Of a stretch of DNA of 15,309 bases, positions 1 to 6,127 are shown piece after piece. This DNA comes from Chloroflexota bacterium (GTDB lineage Bacteria > Chloroflexota > UBA6077), in assembly GCA_021806765.1 (NCBI GenBank), contig JAJZQR010000116.1, positions 1 to 15,309 of the forward strand, given 5' to 3'. Below the pieces are notes generated by a model, which searched no databases, had not been told where the DNA came from, and saw nothing but the letters and a program-made list of their open reading frames with translations. Made by a program: the position numbers and the translations under genes. Position 1 is the first letter of the stretch, and every line of letters starts with the position of its first letter.

Positions 1-156
1 GATGAACTGGTCCACCCTCATCAGGATCACCTCGTGGCCGGCCACGGCGTCCAGCAACTCCTGTCCGTCGAGGTAGGGACGGATCGTCAGCTCGAAGTGC
101 TTCTCCAGGATCTCCAGGCCAGCCGGATTGATCTTGCCGATCACCAGGATCTTCAT
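1..156 (-). CDS. D-2-hydroxyacid dehydrogenase, N-terminal fragment (partial, runs off the window)
   Basis: The reverse strand reads 52 codons from an ATG at 156 without a stop and leaves the window at base 1. The peptide starts MKILVIGKINPAGLEILEKH and continues with a predicted beta-alpha pattern. This resembles the N-terminal substrate-binding half of NAD-dependent D-2-hydroxyacid dehydrogenases (the phosphoglycerate dehydrogenase/SerA superfamily), which often open MKILV..-I...G-LE.L. The NAD-binding Rossmann domain and the catalytic Arg/Glu/His lie outside the window, so the substrate cannot be assigned. It is the last visible gene of the minus-strand cluster, 99 bases after the RraA-like gene, and the gap is largely filled by a heptamer-repeat hairpin. 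Family assignment is moderately sure; specific function is unknown. Confidence 0.6.
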   Translation of the reverse strand, partial: MKILVIGKINPAGLEILEKHFELTIRPYLDGQELLDAVAGHEVILMRVDQFI

Positions 157-190
157 GCCAACCTACCCCCACCAACAGCATTAGGTGACG

Positions 191-252
191 GTTCTGGGTT
201 CTGAGTTCTGGGTTCTGAGTGCACCATGAACTCAGAACCCAGAACTCAGAAC
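191..252. repeat. Heptamer-repeat hairpin (GTTCTGG/GTTCTGA family), copy 1
   Basis: The left part is made of 7-base units alternating GTTCTGG and GTTCTGA (191-220). Bases 198-220 pair perfectly over 23 bp with 230-252 across a 9-base loop (221-229). The structure ends three bases before the RraA-like stop codon (256-258). The same 7-base units, read on the other strand as AACCCAG and AACTCAG, recur at 5359-5398 and 8747-8858. Confidence 0.85.
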
Positions 253-255
253 TCG

Positions 256-1029
256 TTACCATCGTGACGGCGGCAGCACCTGGCGCATCTCCGCCAGGGT
301 CGCGCCCCTGGCCAGCATGTCCAGGATCCGTTGCTCCTTGGCTGCCACCTCCTGAGCCCGCCGGAGCACCTCCTCGGCTCGTTCCAGCGGCACCACCACC
401 ACGCCGGTATCGTCGGCCACCACCAGATCGCCCGGGCGCACCTGAACACCGGCTATCGTGACCGGACCGTTGAGTTCGATCGCTTCCAGCCGGTACTTCC
501 CTGTGCGCGGCGTGACGTGGACCGACCAGGTGGGATACTGCTTGGCCCGGATGGTGGCCGCGTCCCTAACGCCGCCATACACCACGTTCCCCGCCATCCC
601 CCGGGCCACCGCCACGGTGGTGGAGAGGCCGCCCTGGCAGGAGACCTCGACCCCGCCGGCATCCATCACGGCAACGTCCCCCGGCTCGGCCACGGCATAT
701 ACATCCCGATCGGCCAGCCGGGCCACGGCCTTCTCGGCGTAGGACTGGGCCACGTCCAGCCGCTCGACCAGATAGCGCAGGGTGACCGCCGGGCCCACCG
801 CCGTCTTTCCCGCAACCACGGGCCGCAACACCGACGCTGCGAGGGTCCCGTTGATCCCCAGGGAGTCCAGGACGTCCGAGAGGGCGGGCGTGGGCTCCTC
901 CAGTTCCCGGTAACCGGCAATGACGGACGGCGCCGGCCGATCGATCTTGAATCGGGTGATGCGCTCCGTGGGGATGAGCCCCCACAGCCTGTCCTGGTAC
1001 TCCCTCAGTTCCTCCCGAGTGTCGGCCAC
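256..1029 (-). CDS. RraA-like / HMG-aldolase-family protein
   Basis: A 257-residue protein of the RraA-like superfamily, which includes 4-hydroxy-4-methyl-2-oxoglutarate aldolases and RNase E inhibitor RraA. Visible family marks are the glycine-rich loop with YGGVRDAATIR (about residues 151-161, Arg155-Asp156) and GDLVVADDTGVVVVP (about 200-214). The C-terminal helix is typical of the family. The start is GTG at 1029, chosen because AAGGAGGT lies six bases upstream. The usual aldolase pattern D-x20-R-D would need an acid at residue 134, but a glycine is there (context SCQGGLST), so classic aldolase activity is doubtful. An extension of about 40 residues precedes the core domain. It follows methylmalonyl-CoA epimerase and precedes a hydroxyacid dehydrogenase, which suggests a catabolic role. 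Family is secure; reaction unknown. Confidence 0.85.
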   Translation of the reverse strand: MADTREELREYQDRLWGLIPTERITRFKIDRPAPSVIAGYRELEEPTPALSDVLDSLGINGTLAASVLRPVVAGKTAVGPAVTLRYLVERLDVAQSYAEKAVARLADRDVYAVAEPGDVAVMDAGGVEVSCQGGLSTTVAVARGMAGNVVYGGVRDAATIRAKQYPTWSVHVTPRTGKYRLEAIELNGPVTIAGVQVRPGDLVVADDTGVVVVPLERAEEVLRRAQEVAAKEQRILDMLARGATLAEMRQVLPPSRW

Positions 1030-1086
1030 TGCGTTACCTCCTTCTATCGCCCTAACCCCATGAACATGCCCTCTGGCATCTTCACG

Positions 1087-1105
1087 CCTCTCCCACGGGG
1101 AGAGG
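1087..1105. repeat. CCTCTCCC/GGGAGAGG hairpin after the epimerase gene
   Basis: A perfect 8-bp stem (1087-1094 with 1098-1105) and 3-base loop, flanked by CTTCA and TGAAG that extend it imperfectly. It lies 11 bases beyond the epimerase stop codon (1117-1119). No T-run follows on the minus strand, so it is not a classic intrinsic terminator. It could be a transcript-stabilising or attenuating hairpin. Confidence 0.6.
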
Positions 1106-1116
1106 GAGGCTGAAGG

Positions 1117-1518
1117 TCACTCCTCCCACAACTCCAGCCGCACACCGTGGGTAGAGTTGGGATGAACGAAAGCAACTCTCGCCTTCCCCCCAAACACCGG
1201 CCGGGGGGTCTGATCCACCATCTGGTATCCTGCGTCGAGGACCTCTTCGATTGCCTCGTCGATGTCCTCCACCCGCAGGCAGAGGTGATGGACCCCCTCC
1301 CCCTTCTCCTTCAGGAACCTGCCCTGGGAGTTGTCCTCCTTCGTGGGCTGAAGCAGCTCGAGGCTGGACTCCCCCACGGGCAGGAAGGCGATCTTCAGTC
1401 CAGGCTCGGGAAGGTCCTCGGTCACGTCCACCTTCAATCCCAGCAGATTGTAGAAGGGCAAAGCCTCTTCTATGCTCTTGACCACGATCCCGATGTGCTC
1501 CACCCGCTTGATGTTCAA
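1117..1518 (-). CDS. mce: Methylmalonyl-CoA epimerase
   Basis: A 133-residue vicinal-oxygen-chelate (glyoxalase-fold) protein of the length usual for methylmalonyl-CoA epimerase, which interconverts (S)- and (R)-methylmalonyl-CoA in propionyl-CoA metabolism. It opens with RVEHIGIVVKSIEEALPFY. Candidate metal ligands, matched to the family by position, are His8 (VEHIGIVV), Gln57 (ELLQP), His78 (GVHHLCLRV) and Glu129 (VRLELWE). The start is TTG at 1518, supported by GGGAG seven bases upstream; no ATG gives a better fit. It lies 73 bases after the gamma subunit of the oxidoreductase on the same strand. This links the cluster to breakdown of substrates that yield propionyl-CoA, such as valine or isoleucine. 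No mutase or propionyl-CoA carboxylase is visible in the window. Confidence 0.9.
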   Translation of the reverse strand: MNIKRVEHIGIVVKSIEEALPFYNLLGLKVDVTEDLPEPGLKIAFLPVGESSLELLQPTKEDNSQGRFLKEKGEGVHHLCLRVEDIDEAIEEVLDAGYQMVDQTPRPVFGGKARVAFVHPNSTHGVRLELWEE

Positions 1519-1572
1519 TTGGCTTCTCCCTTTGCGAATTCTCCTGAGGACGGCAACCTTCCGGTCCGTTCG

Positions 1573-1597
1573 ATATCGCCGGCAGGAGTTCCTACGA
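1573..1597. repeat. REP-like element overlapping the gamma-subunit stop (truncated copy)
   Basis: The sequence reads atcgccggcaggag followed at once by ttcctacga. A fuller copy with an extra CCGGC palindrome core is at 13277-13305. On the minus strand this copy supplies the TAG stop codon (1592-1594) of the gamma subunit. It forms only a weak hairpin (AGGA/TCCT). Confidence 0.55.
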
Positions 1598-2149
1598 CGT
1601 GCGACCGGCAGCCGCCCCCACCGCCTCCACCCCTCGGCGGAAGGCTTCGACGTTGAGGGTTCTCAGGGCAGCCCGATCCTCGGGTACCATCTTCTCGATA
1701 CCTCGCAGGATCGACTCGACGGATACCGCCCGAGTCGCCGCCACGTAGCCTCCCAGCGCCACCAGGTTGGCCACCTTGGCGGATCCCAGTTCCTCGGCAA
1801 TGTGGTTGGCCGGGACCTCCTGGACCCGGATGTCGGCTCGCGAGGAGCTGGCATCGATGAGAGAGCTGTTGACGATCAACACACCCCCCGGCCGCACCGC
1901 CGGCTCGAAGCGATCGAAGGAGGGTCGGTTCATGGCGATGGCGCCCAGGGGGGTCACCACCAGGGGCGAGCGCACCCGGTCGGAGGAGATCACGACGGTG
2001 CAGTTGGCCGTTCCCCCTCGCATCTCGGGGCCATAGGAGGGCATCCACACCACCTCCCTGCCATCGTAAAGGGCCGCGTAGGCGAGCACCTGGCCCGCGA
2101 AGAGGATTCCCTGGCCGCCGAATCCCGCGATGATCACGCTCTCGTGCAT
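1592..2149 (-). CDS. 2-oxoacid:ferredoxin oxidoreductase, gamma subunit
   Basis: A 185-residue protein of the 2-oxoacid:acceptor oxidoreductase gamma family, which forms the CoA-related domain of POR/KOR/VOR complexes. The nucleotide-type motif GFGGQG is at residues 9-14. The conserved SYGPEMRGGTANCTVVIS follows at about 38-55, and the later MNRPSFDRF (about 92-100) is typical. The start is ATG at 2149 with GGAGG seven bases upstream. Length is normal for a split gamma subunit. It is separated from the beta gene by a CoA transferase gene, which is unusual. The stop codon lies inside a REP-like repeat. With alpha, beta and ferredoxin subunits it should form a cytoplasmic thiamine-pyrophosphate enzyme that oxidises a 2-oxoacid to acyl-CoA and reduces ferredoxin. 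Confidence 0.9.
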   Translation of the reverse strand: MHESVIIAGFGGQGILFAGQVLAYAALYDGREVVWMPSYGPEMRGGTANCTVVISSDRVRSPLVVTPLGAIAMNRPSFDRFEPAVRPGGVLIVNSSLIDASSSRADIRVQEVPANHIAEELGSAKVANLVALGGYVAATRAVSVESILRGIEKMVPEDRAALRTLNVEAFRRGVEAVGAAAGRTS

Positions 2150-2180
2150 CGATCCGCCTCCCTACTCGAACACGATGTCT

Positions 2181-2249
2181 AACCACGGAGACACGGAGCA
2201 CACGGAGTTGGATCTTGAAGATCTCTGTGCCCTCCGTGTCTCCGTGGTT
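2181..2249. repeat. Long hairpin with ccacggagacacggag arms
   Basis: The arm at 2181-2198 pairs perfectly over 18 bp with 2232-2249. Inside lies a second short palindrome, GATCTT-g-AAGATC (2211-2223), and an extra cacacggag unit. It lies 12 bases after the CoA transferase stop (2262-2264) and before the gamma gene. The arms consist of repeated acggag units. Confidence 0.8.
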
Positions 2250-2261
2250 CAGCAGACTCCG

Positions 2262-3446
2262 CTACCGAACCACGCCTTCGGACTTCAGCCGATCCATCTC
2301 TTCCCCGGAGTAGCCCAGCAGCCCCCGCAGAACCTCCTCGGTGTGCTCGCCCAGGAGGGGCGGGGCACTCCGGATGTGGGTGCCGTCCTCGGAGAAGCGG
2401 AAGGGCATGTCCACGGCCTTCACCACCCCTGCGACAGGGTGCTCGAAGCTCTGCACCATCTCCCTGGCCTTCACCTGGGGATCGGCCAGGACCTGATCCA
2501 GGCTGTTCACCGGTCCCGCCGGCAACCCCTCGGCATCGAAGAGGGCCAGCCACTCCCCCGCCGGGCGAGCACGCATCCGCCGGCTGATCTCGTCGTTGAC
2601 CCGGTCCCTGTTGGTCACTCGGGCTCTGTTATTGGCAAAGTCGGGATCGGAGGCCAGCTCCGGCATGCCCAGCACCTCACAGAAGCTCGGCCACTGGCGG
2701 TCGTTGACCACCACGTGGAGGTACTGGCCGTCGGCGGTCTGGTAGTTGGCACTGGGGACCCGTGTGGGGTTCTCGGAGCCGAAGAGGCCCGGCACCTCGC
2801 CCCCGCACAGGTAGATGGCGGACTGGAAGGTCGTCATCGCCAGGGAGCAATCCAGCATCCCCAGATCGATGTACTGGCCCTGTCCGGTCTTCTCGCGGCG
2901 GTAGAGGCTGGTGGCGATGGCGAAGGCAGCGAAGATGGCGCTGGCCACGTCGGTGATGGCCACGCCGCACTTCACCGGCTCCCCGCCCCGGGATCCGGTC
3001 ACGCTCATCACCCCCGACATCGCCTGGAGGATGGGGTCGTAGGCCTTCTTGTCCCGATAGGGCCCCGTCTGGCCGAAGCCCGAGATGGAGCAGTAGATCA
3101 GGTCGGGCTTGAGGCCCGCCAGGGTGGGGTAGTCGATCCCCAGCCTCTGGGTCACTCCCGGGGCGAAATTCTCCAGCACCACGTCGGACCGAACCACCAG
3201 ATCGCGGACGATCCGCTTGCCATCTTCCTTCTTGAGGTCGATGGCAATGCTCCGCTTGCTCCGGTTGACTGAGAAGAAGTATCCGCTCTGGCCCTGGACG
3301 AAGGGGGGCCATTCCCGGGCCTCGTCGCCCCCCCTGGGATCCTCCACCTTTAGAACCTCGGCCCCCAGCTCCGCCAGCATCATGGAGCAGTAGGGCCCGG
3401 CCAGCACCCGGGAGAAATCGAGAACTCGCACGCCGGATAAGGACAT
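2262..3446 (-). CDS. CaiB/BaiF (family III) CoA transferase
   Basis: A 394-residue protein of the length and pattern of family III CoA transferases (formyl-CoA/carnitine-CoA transferase group), which move CoA between organic acids through an aspartyl intermediate. It opens with LSGVRVLDFSRVLAGPYCSM, then LGAEVLKVEDPRGGDEAR (about 27-44). RSKRSIAIDLKKEDG (about 62-76) and ISGFGQTGPY (about 121-130) follow. GQGQYIDLGMLD (about 188-199) probably holds the catalytic aspartate, most likely Asp194. The start is ATG at 3446; AGGAGG lies upstream at a rather long spacing of about 11. The gene sits between the beta and gamma genes of a 2-oxoacid oxidoreductase, flanked by repeat hairpins. That suggests it activates or recycles the acid or acyl-CoA handled by the complex. 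The acid substrate cannot be read from sequence. Confidence 0.9.
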   Translation of the reverse strand: MSLSGVRVLDFSRVLAGPYCSMMLAELGAEVLKVEDPRGGDEAREWPPFVQGQSGYFFSVNRSKRSIAIDLKKEDGKRIVRDLVVRSDVVLENFAPGVTQRLGIDYPTLAGLKPDLIYCSISGFGQTGPYRDKKAYDPILQAMSGVMSVTGSRGGEPVKCGVAITDVASAIFAAFAIATSLYRREKTGQGQYIDLGMLDCSLAMTTFQSAIYLCGGEVPGLFGSENPTRVPSANYQTADGQYLHVVVNDRQWPSFCEVLGMPELASDPDFANNRARVTNRDRVNDEISRRMRARPAGEWLALFDAEGLPAGPVNSLDQVLADPQVKAREMVQSFEHPVAGVVKAVDMPFRFSEDGTHIRSAPPLLGEHTEEVLRGLLGYSGEEMDRLKSEGVVR

Positions 3447-3472
3447 TCCGCAGGCAACCTCCTGGAGATTTC

Positions 3473-3548
3473 ACCACAAAGGCACAAAGGACACCAAGAT
3501 CACCAAGGGTGTCCTTGTGCAACTTCGTGTCTTCGTGTCTTCGTGGTT
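3473..3548. repeat. Imperfect long hairpin of caaagg / cttcgtg units overlapping the beta stop codon
   Basis: Inner arms 3487-3495 and 3508-3516 pair perfectly over 9 bp around a 12-base loop. Outer ends ACCAC (3473) and GTGGT (3543) also pair, and between them are iterated cacaaagg and cttcgtgt units. The element overlaps the TAA stop codon (3547-3549) of the beta subunit and fills most of the gap to the CoA transferase start. Confidence 0.7.
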
Positions 3549-4290
3549 AGGGTAGTCTGTCCCGGAATACGCCGAGTGGGTAGTACTCGGTCATGGTGGA
3601 CTCGATCCACCGATGGGATTCGACCGGAGTCATGTGCCACCCGCTGGGGCAGGGGACCAGGTACTCCACCATCGCGAAGCCCCGCCCCTCCTTCTGGATC
3701 TCCAGAGCCCGCAGGGTTGCCTTCTTGGCCCGGTTCAGGTTTCCCGCCCCGGCGATGGAAACCCTGGCCAGGTACACCGGCGCCTCCAGGGTGGCCAGCA
3801 TCTCGGACATCCGGATCGGGTAACCTGCCTGCCCGATGTCCCTGCCCCACGGGCTGGTGGTGGTGATCTGCCCCACCAGGGTGGTGGGCGCCATCTGCCC
3901 ACCCGTCGCTCCGAAGACGGCGTTGTTGACGAAGAAGATGGCCATCTTCTCGCCCCGGGCTGCCGCGTGGATCGCCTCCGCCGTGCCGATAGCCGTCATG
4001 TCCCCGTCGCCCTGGTAGGCGAACACCACGGCGTCGGGCAACGCCCTCCTGATGCCCGTGGCGGCGGCCGGCGCCCTGCCATGGGCCGGCTGGCACACGT
4101 CCAGATCCCCGAACTGCCTCCACATCCGCACCGAGCACCCAATGGAGGTCACCATGACGGTCCGCTCGGCGATCTCCAGTTCCTCCACCGCCTCGGCGAT
4201 CATCCGGTGAACCACCCCGTGACCGCAGCCAGGGCAGTAGGGAAAGGGCAGGTTGATCAGCCCTTTGGGCCGGCCGAAGACCTTCTCCAT
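3547..4290 (-). CDS. 2-oxoacid:ferredoxin oxidoreductase, beta (TPP-binding) subunit
   Basis: A 247-residue thiamine-pyrophosphate subunit. It has YCPGCGHG (Cys19 and Cys22), Cys52 in SIGCSV and Cys214 in LVPCPSGW, which fit the four ligands of the proximal 4Fe-4S cluster. The TPP/Mg motif is GDGDMTAIG (about 94-102), ending at Asn122-Asn123. NAVFGATGGQMAPTT (about 123-137) is characteristic of KOR/VOR beta subunits. An open frame continues upstream to 4788, but the ATG at 4290 gives the usual N-terminus and family length. Its start overlaps the 3' end of the alpha gene by 34 bases, which implies translational coupling and equal subunit supply. The stop codon lies within a repeat hairpin. Confidence 0.93.
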   Translation of the reverse strand: MEKVFGRPKGLINLPFPYCPGCGHGVVHRMIAEAVEELEIAERTVMVTSIGCSVRMWRQFGDLDVCQPAHGRAPAAATGIRRALPDAVVFAYQGDGDMTAIGTAEAIHAAARGEKMAIFFVNNAVFGATGGQMAPTTLVGQITTTSPWGRDIGQAGYPIRMSEMLATLEAPVYLARVSIAGAGNLNRAKKATLRALEIQKEGRGFAMVEYLVPCPSGWHMTPVESHRWIESTMTEYYPLGVFRDRLP

Positions 4291-5330
4291 ATCCGCTCTA
4301 TCTCCTCTCTGATGCCGGCGGTAGTGGGGATCCACCCGCCACCCTGTCCATAGGAGTGGATGGGGGCCGTGCAGCGAAGGGCCAAATCCAGGTCCTCCAC
4401 CATCTGGCCGTCGTTCATCTCCACGGTGAGATAGCCCTTCAACTTGCCGATCAAGGGCTGGAAAGCCCTGGTGGGGAAGGGCCAGAGGCTGATGGGGCGC
4501 ACCAATCCCACCGGGATACCCTCCCGGCGCGCCTCCTCCACGGCCTCCATGGCGATGCGGGCCGAGGTGCCGTAGGCCACCACCGCCATCTCCGCCCCCT
4601 CCATGTCCACGTACTCCCACCGCTGCTCCGCCTCGACGATGCGGCGGTACTTCTCCTTCAGGACCCGGTTCAGCTCCATCAGCTCGGCATCGGTGTAGGG
4701 AGCATTCAACACCAGGTTTCGAGGCCGGCCCCTGGCGCCGGTGACGGCCCACTCCTTGGGGAAGCCATCGACCCGCTGGGGTTTCCACTCCAGCGGCTCC
4801 ATCATCTGGCCCAGGATACCGTCGGCCATGACCACCACCGGGTTGCGGTAACCGTCGGCAAGGTCGAAGGCCAGGAAGGTGAGATCGGCCATCTCCTGGA
4901 CCGAGGCCGGGGCCAGCACCACCAGATGGAAGTCCCCGTGGCCCGCGCCGTGGGTGAGCTGCCGGTAGTCCGACTGAGCGGGAGGGATGCGGCCGAGGCC
5001 CGGGCTGGCCCGGGTGATATCCACCAGGACGGCGGGCAGTTGGGCGGTCGCCAGGAAGGAGATCCCTTCGGACATCAGGCTGATGCCGGGACTCGAGGAA
5101 GCGGTCATCACCCGCTTCCCGGCCGCCGCCGTCCCGTAGACCATGTATACGGTGGCCACCTCGCTCTCCGTCTGGAGGAAGGTGCCGCCCCGCCTGGGCA
5201 ACTCCCTGGCCATATACTCCAGCAGCTCAGTTTGCGGGGTTATGGGGTAGCCGTAGTAAAAGAGACAGCCGGCCCGGATGGCCGCCTCACCCAGCGCCTC
5301 GTTTCCCTTCATCAGAACCCGTTCGGCCAT
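4257..5330 (-). CDS. vorB: 2-oxoacid:ferredoxin oxidoreductase, alpha subunit (VorB-like)
   Basis: A 357-residue alpha subunit most like VorB, the 3-methyl-2-oxobutanoate (2-oxoisovalerate) ferredoxin oxidoreductase subunit. Diagnostic parts are LMKGNEALGEAAIRAG (6-21), YGYPITPQTELLEYM (26-40) with the substrate-binding Thr31, ESEVATVYMVYG (55-66) and TASSSPGISLMSEG (76-89). Later parts are PGLGRIPPAQSDY and the C-terminal EMNDGQMVED stretch of domain II. The start was set at ATG 5330 because AGGAGG (5336-5341) lies five bases upstream; a GTG at 5336 would overlap that site. It follows the ferredoxin gene and overlaps the beta gene. Branched-chain 2-oxoacids are the best guess for substrate given the VorB resemblance and nearby methylmalonyl-CoA epimerase, but 2-oxoglutarate or others cannot be excluded. 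Confidence 0.92.
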   Translation of the reverse strand: MAERVLMKGNEALGEAAIRAGCLFYYGYPITPQTELLEYMARELPRRGGTFLQTESEVATVYMVYGTAAAGKRVMTASSSPGISLMSEGISFLATAQLPAVLVDITRASPGLGRIPPAQSDYRQLTHGAGHGDFHLVVLAPASVQEMADLTFLAFDLADGYRNPVVVMADGILGQMMEPLEWKPQRVDGFPKEWAVTGARGRPRNLVLNAPYTDAELMELNRVLKEKYRRIVEAEQRWEYVDMEGAEMAVVAYGTSARIAMEAVEEARREGIPVGLVRPISLWPFPTRAFQPLIGKLKGYLTVEMNDGQMVEDLDLALRCTAPIHSYGQGGGWIPTTAGIREEIERIWRRSSAGPKG

Positions 5331-5358
5331 TTCCACCTCCTGACCAATCCTGAGCCCA

Positions 5359-5398
5359 GTTCTGAGTTCTGAGTCGTGATGAACTCAGAACTCAGAAC
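5359..5398. repeat. Heptamer-repeat hairpin, copy 2
   Basis: A perfect 16-bp stem (5359-5374 with 5383-5398) made of GTTCTGA units closes an 8-base loop. It lies eight bases after the ferredoxin-subunit stop (5407-5409) and before the alpha gene. Both this copy and copy 1 have a loop ending ATGA or TGA directly before ACTCAGAAC. Confidence 0.85.
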
Positions 5399-5406
5399 CC
5401 GTGTGC

Positions 5407-5610
5407 CTACCGATAGACCTCGATGGCCAGATCCGGACAGACCTTCCCGCAGAGGGCGCAACCGGTGCAGCAACTGGCATCGGTGAGCCTCGCCGGGTGA
5501 TAGCCTCGAAGGGATATCCGCTCCGATAGCTCGATCACGTGGGGGGGACAGTAGTCGAGGCAAAGGCCACAGCCCTTGCACAGGTCGTCGTCAACCTCGA
5601 TTCTCGCCAT
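5407..5610 (-). CDS. 2-oxoacid:ferredoxin oxidoreductase, delta (2x4Fe-4S ferredoxin) subunit
   Basis: A 67-residue bacterial-type ferredoxin with two cluster motifs. The first is Cys11-x2-Cys14-x2-Cys17-x3-Cys21-Pro and the second is Cys48-x2-Cys51-x2-Cys54-x3-Cys58-Pro, with an extra Cys47. This is the form seen in four-subunit POR/KOR/VOR enzymes, where it carries electrons from the TPP-linked cluster to external ferredoxin. The start is ATG at 5610, preceded by GGAAGGAG at eight-base spacing. An in-frame GTG at 5631 would include that ribosome site and is rejected. It is the first gene of the cluster after the candidate promoter at 5691-5719, and the alpha gene follows after a heptamer-repeat hairpin. 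Confidence 0.92.
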   Translation of the reverse strand: MARIEVDDDLCKGCGLCLDYCPPHVIELSERISLRGYHPARLTDASCCTGCALCGKVCPDLAIEVYR

Positions 5611-5690
5611 AGCCGATTCTCCTTCCGGCACAGTGCTGGCGGCCCCCTAGGCCGGAGAGGTCGCGGGATGGGTAGATGCAACCAGCGGTG

Positions 5691-5719
5691 AAGGTAGCAA
5701 GGAGCGGCCGGCATGTCAA
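5691..5719 (-). promoter_or_regulatory. Candidate sigma70-type promoter of the oxidoreductase cluster
   Basis: On the minus strand a perfect -35 TTGACA (5719-5714) is followed after 17 bases by TACCTT (5696-5691). The -10 box is weak (3 of 6), but spacing is ideal. It lies 80-110 bases upstream of the ferredoxin subunit start, in the only gap before the cluster. Confidence 0.45.
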
Positions 5720-5737
5720 CGGGCAAATGCGTCTAAT

Positions 5738-5803
5738 GGCCAGGAGCCGGCACCCAAGGAGGTGCCGGCGGCAGCGAGGGTCGGAAACGCCCGACTCCTG
5801 GCC
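5738..5803. other. Possible three-way-junction RNA structure
   Basis: An outer 9-bp stem, GGCCAGGAG (5738-5746) with CTCCTGGCC (5795-5803), encloses two hairpins. One is a strong 8-9-bp hairpin, GCCGGCACC (5746-5754) with GGTGCCGGC (5761-5769). The other is smaller, GTCGG (5780-5784) with CCGAC (5791-5795). One base at each end is shared between stems. It lies between the DUF1540 gene and the oxidoreductase promoter. It may be a terminator of the upstream genes, a repeat, or a small structured RNA; no T-run follows on either strand and I recognise no known riboswitch. Confidence 0.5.
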
Positions 5804-5829
5804 TGGGGGACGACTGCTGAACCGCTGTT

Positions 5830-6033
5830 CTAGCTCTTCCGCTCGAAGGTGTAGCAGAGGGTGTCTTCGTCGGTAGTGGCCGGAGTCTGCTTCAACCGCT
5901 CGGCGTGCACCCCGTGCTCTTCGGCCTGCTGGACCGGCGAGGAGGGGGCCATGACCAGGATCTGGTCAGCCCGGCAGTGGTTCTCGTTGCCCCAGTACTC
6001 GCAGTTGTTCACGGTGCATCGGATGGTGGACAT
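5830..6033 (-). CDS. DUF1540 domain protein (small Cys protein)
   Basis: A 67-residue protein with the DUF1540 pattern. CTVNNCEYWGNENHC gives Cys6, Cys11 and Cys20, RADQILV follows, and a C-terminal EDTLCYTFE gives Cys60. The four cysteines could bind a metal such as zinc; the family has no firmly established function. The length is normal for a single-domain member. The start is ATG at 6033 with AGGGGAG upstream. It has its own upstream gap of 94 bases after the histidine kinase gene, and downstream lies the structured element at 5738-5803. Family assignment is good; role unknown. Confidence 0.8.
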   Translation of the reverse strand: MSTIRCTVNNCEYWGNENHCRADQILVMAPSSPVQQAEEHGVHAERLKQTPATTDEDTLCYTFERKS

Positions 6034-6081
6034 GCGGAGTCTCCCCTCTCACACTTTACCCTGGTCTGAGTCCAACCCTGG

Positions 6082-6097
6082 GCGCTACAGCTAGCGC
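6082..6097. terminator. Small perfect hairpin downstream of the GAF-PAS kinase
   Basis: GCGCTA (6082-6087) pairs with TAGCGC (6092-6097) around a 4-base loop, 30 bases beyond the kinase stop codon. It lacks a T-run on the minus strand, so terminator function is only a possibility. Confidence 0.35.
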
Positions 6098-6127
6098 TTA
6101 ATAGTGGAAGGCAGCAGGAAGCGTGCC

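Noticed and set aside
2130..3272. A 380-codon plus-strand open frame
   Set aside because: It is antisense to the CoA transferase, has no recognisable domain, and begins in the repeat region.
3547..4788. Beta subunit with a long N-terminal extension starting at 4788
   Set aside because: The extension is a different frame of the alpha gene; the product from ATG 4290 has the exact family N-terminus and length.
5738..5803. Hammerhead ribozyme or known riboswitch
   Set aside because: The three-way shape is suggestive, but the CUGAUGA core of hammerheads and the conserved cores of riboswitches that I know are absent.
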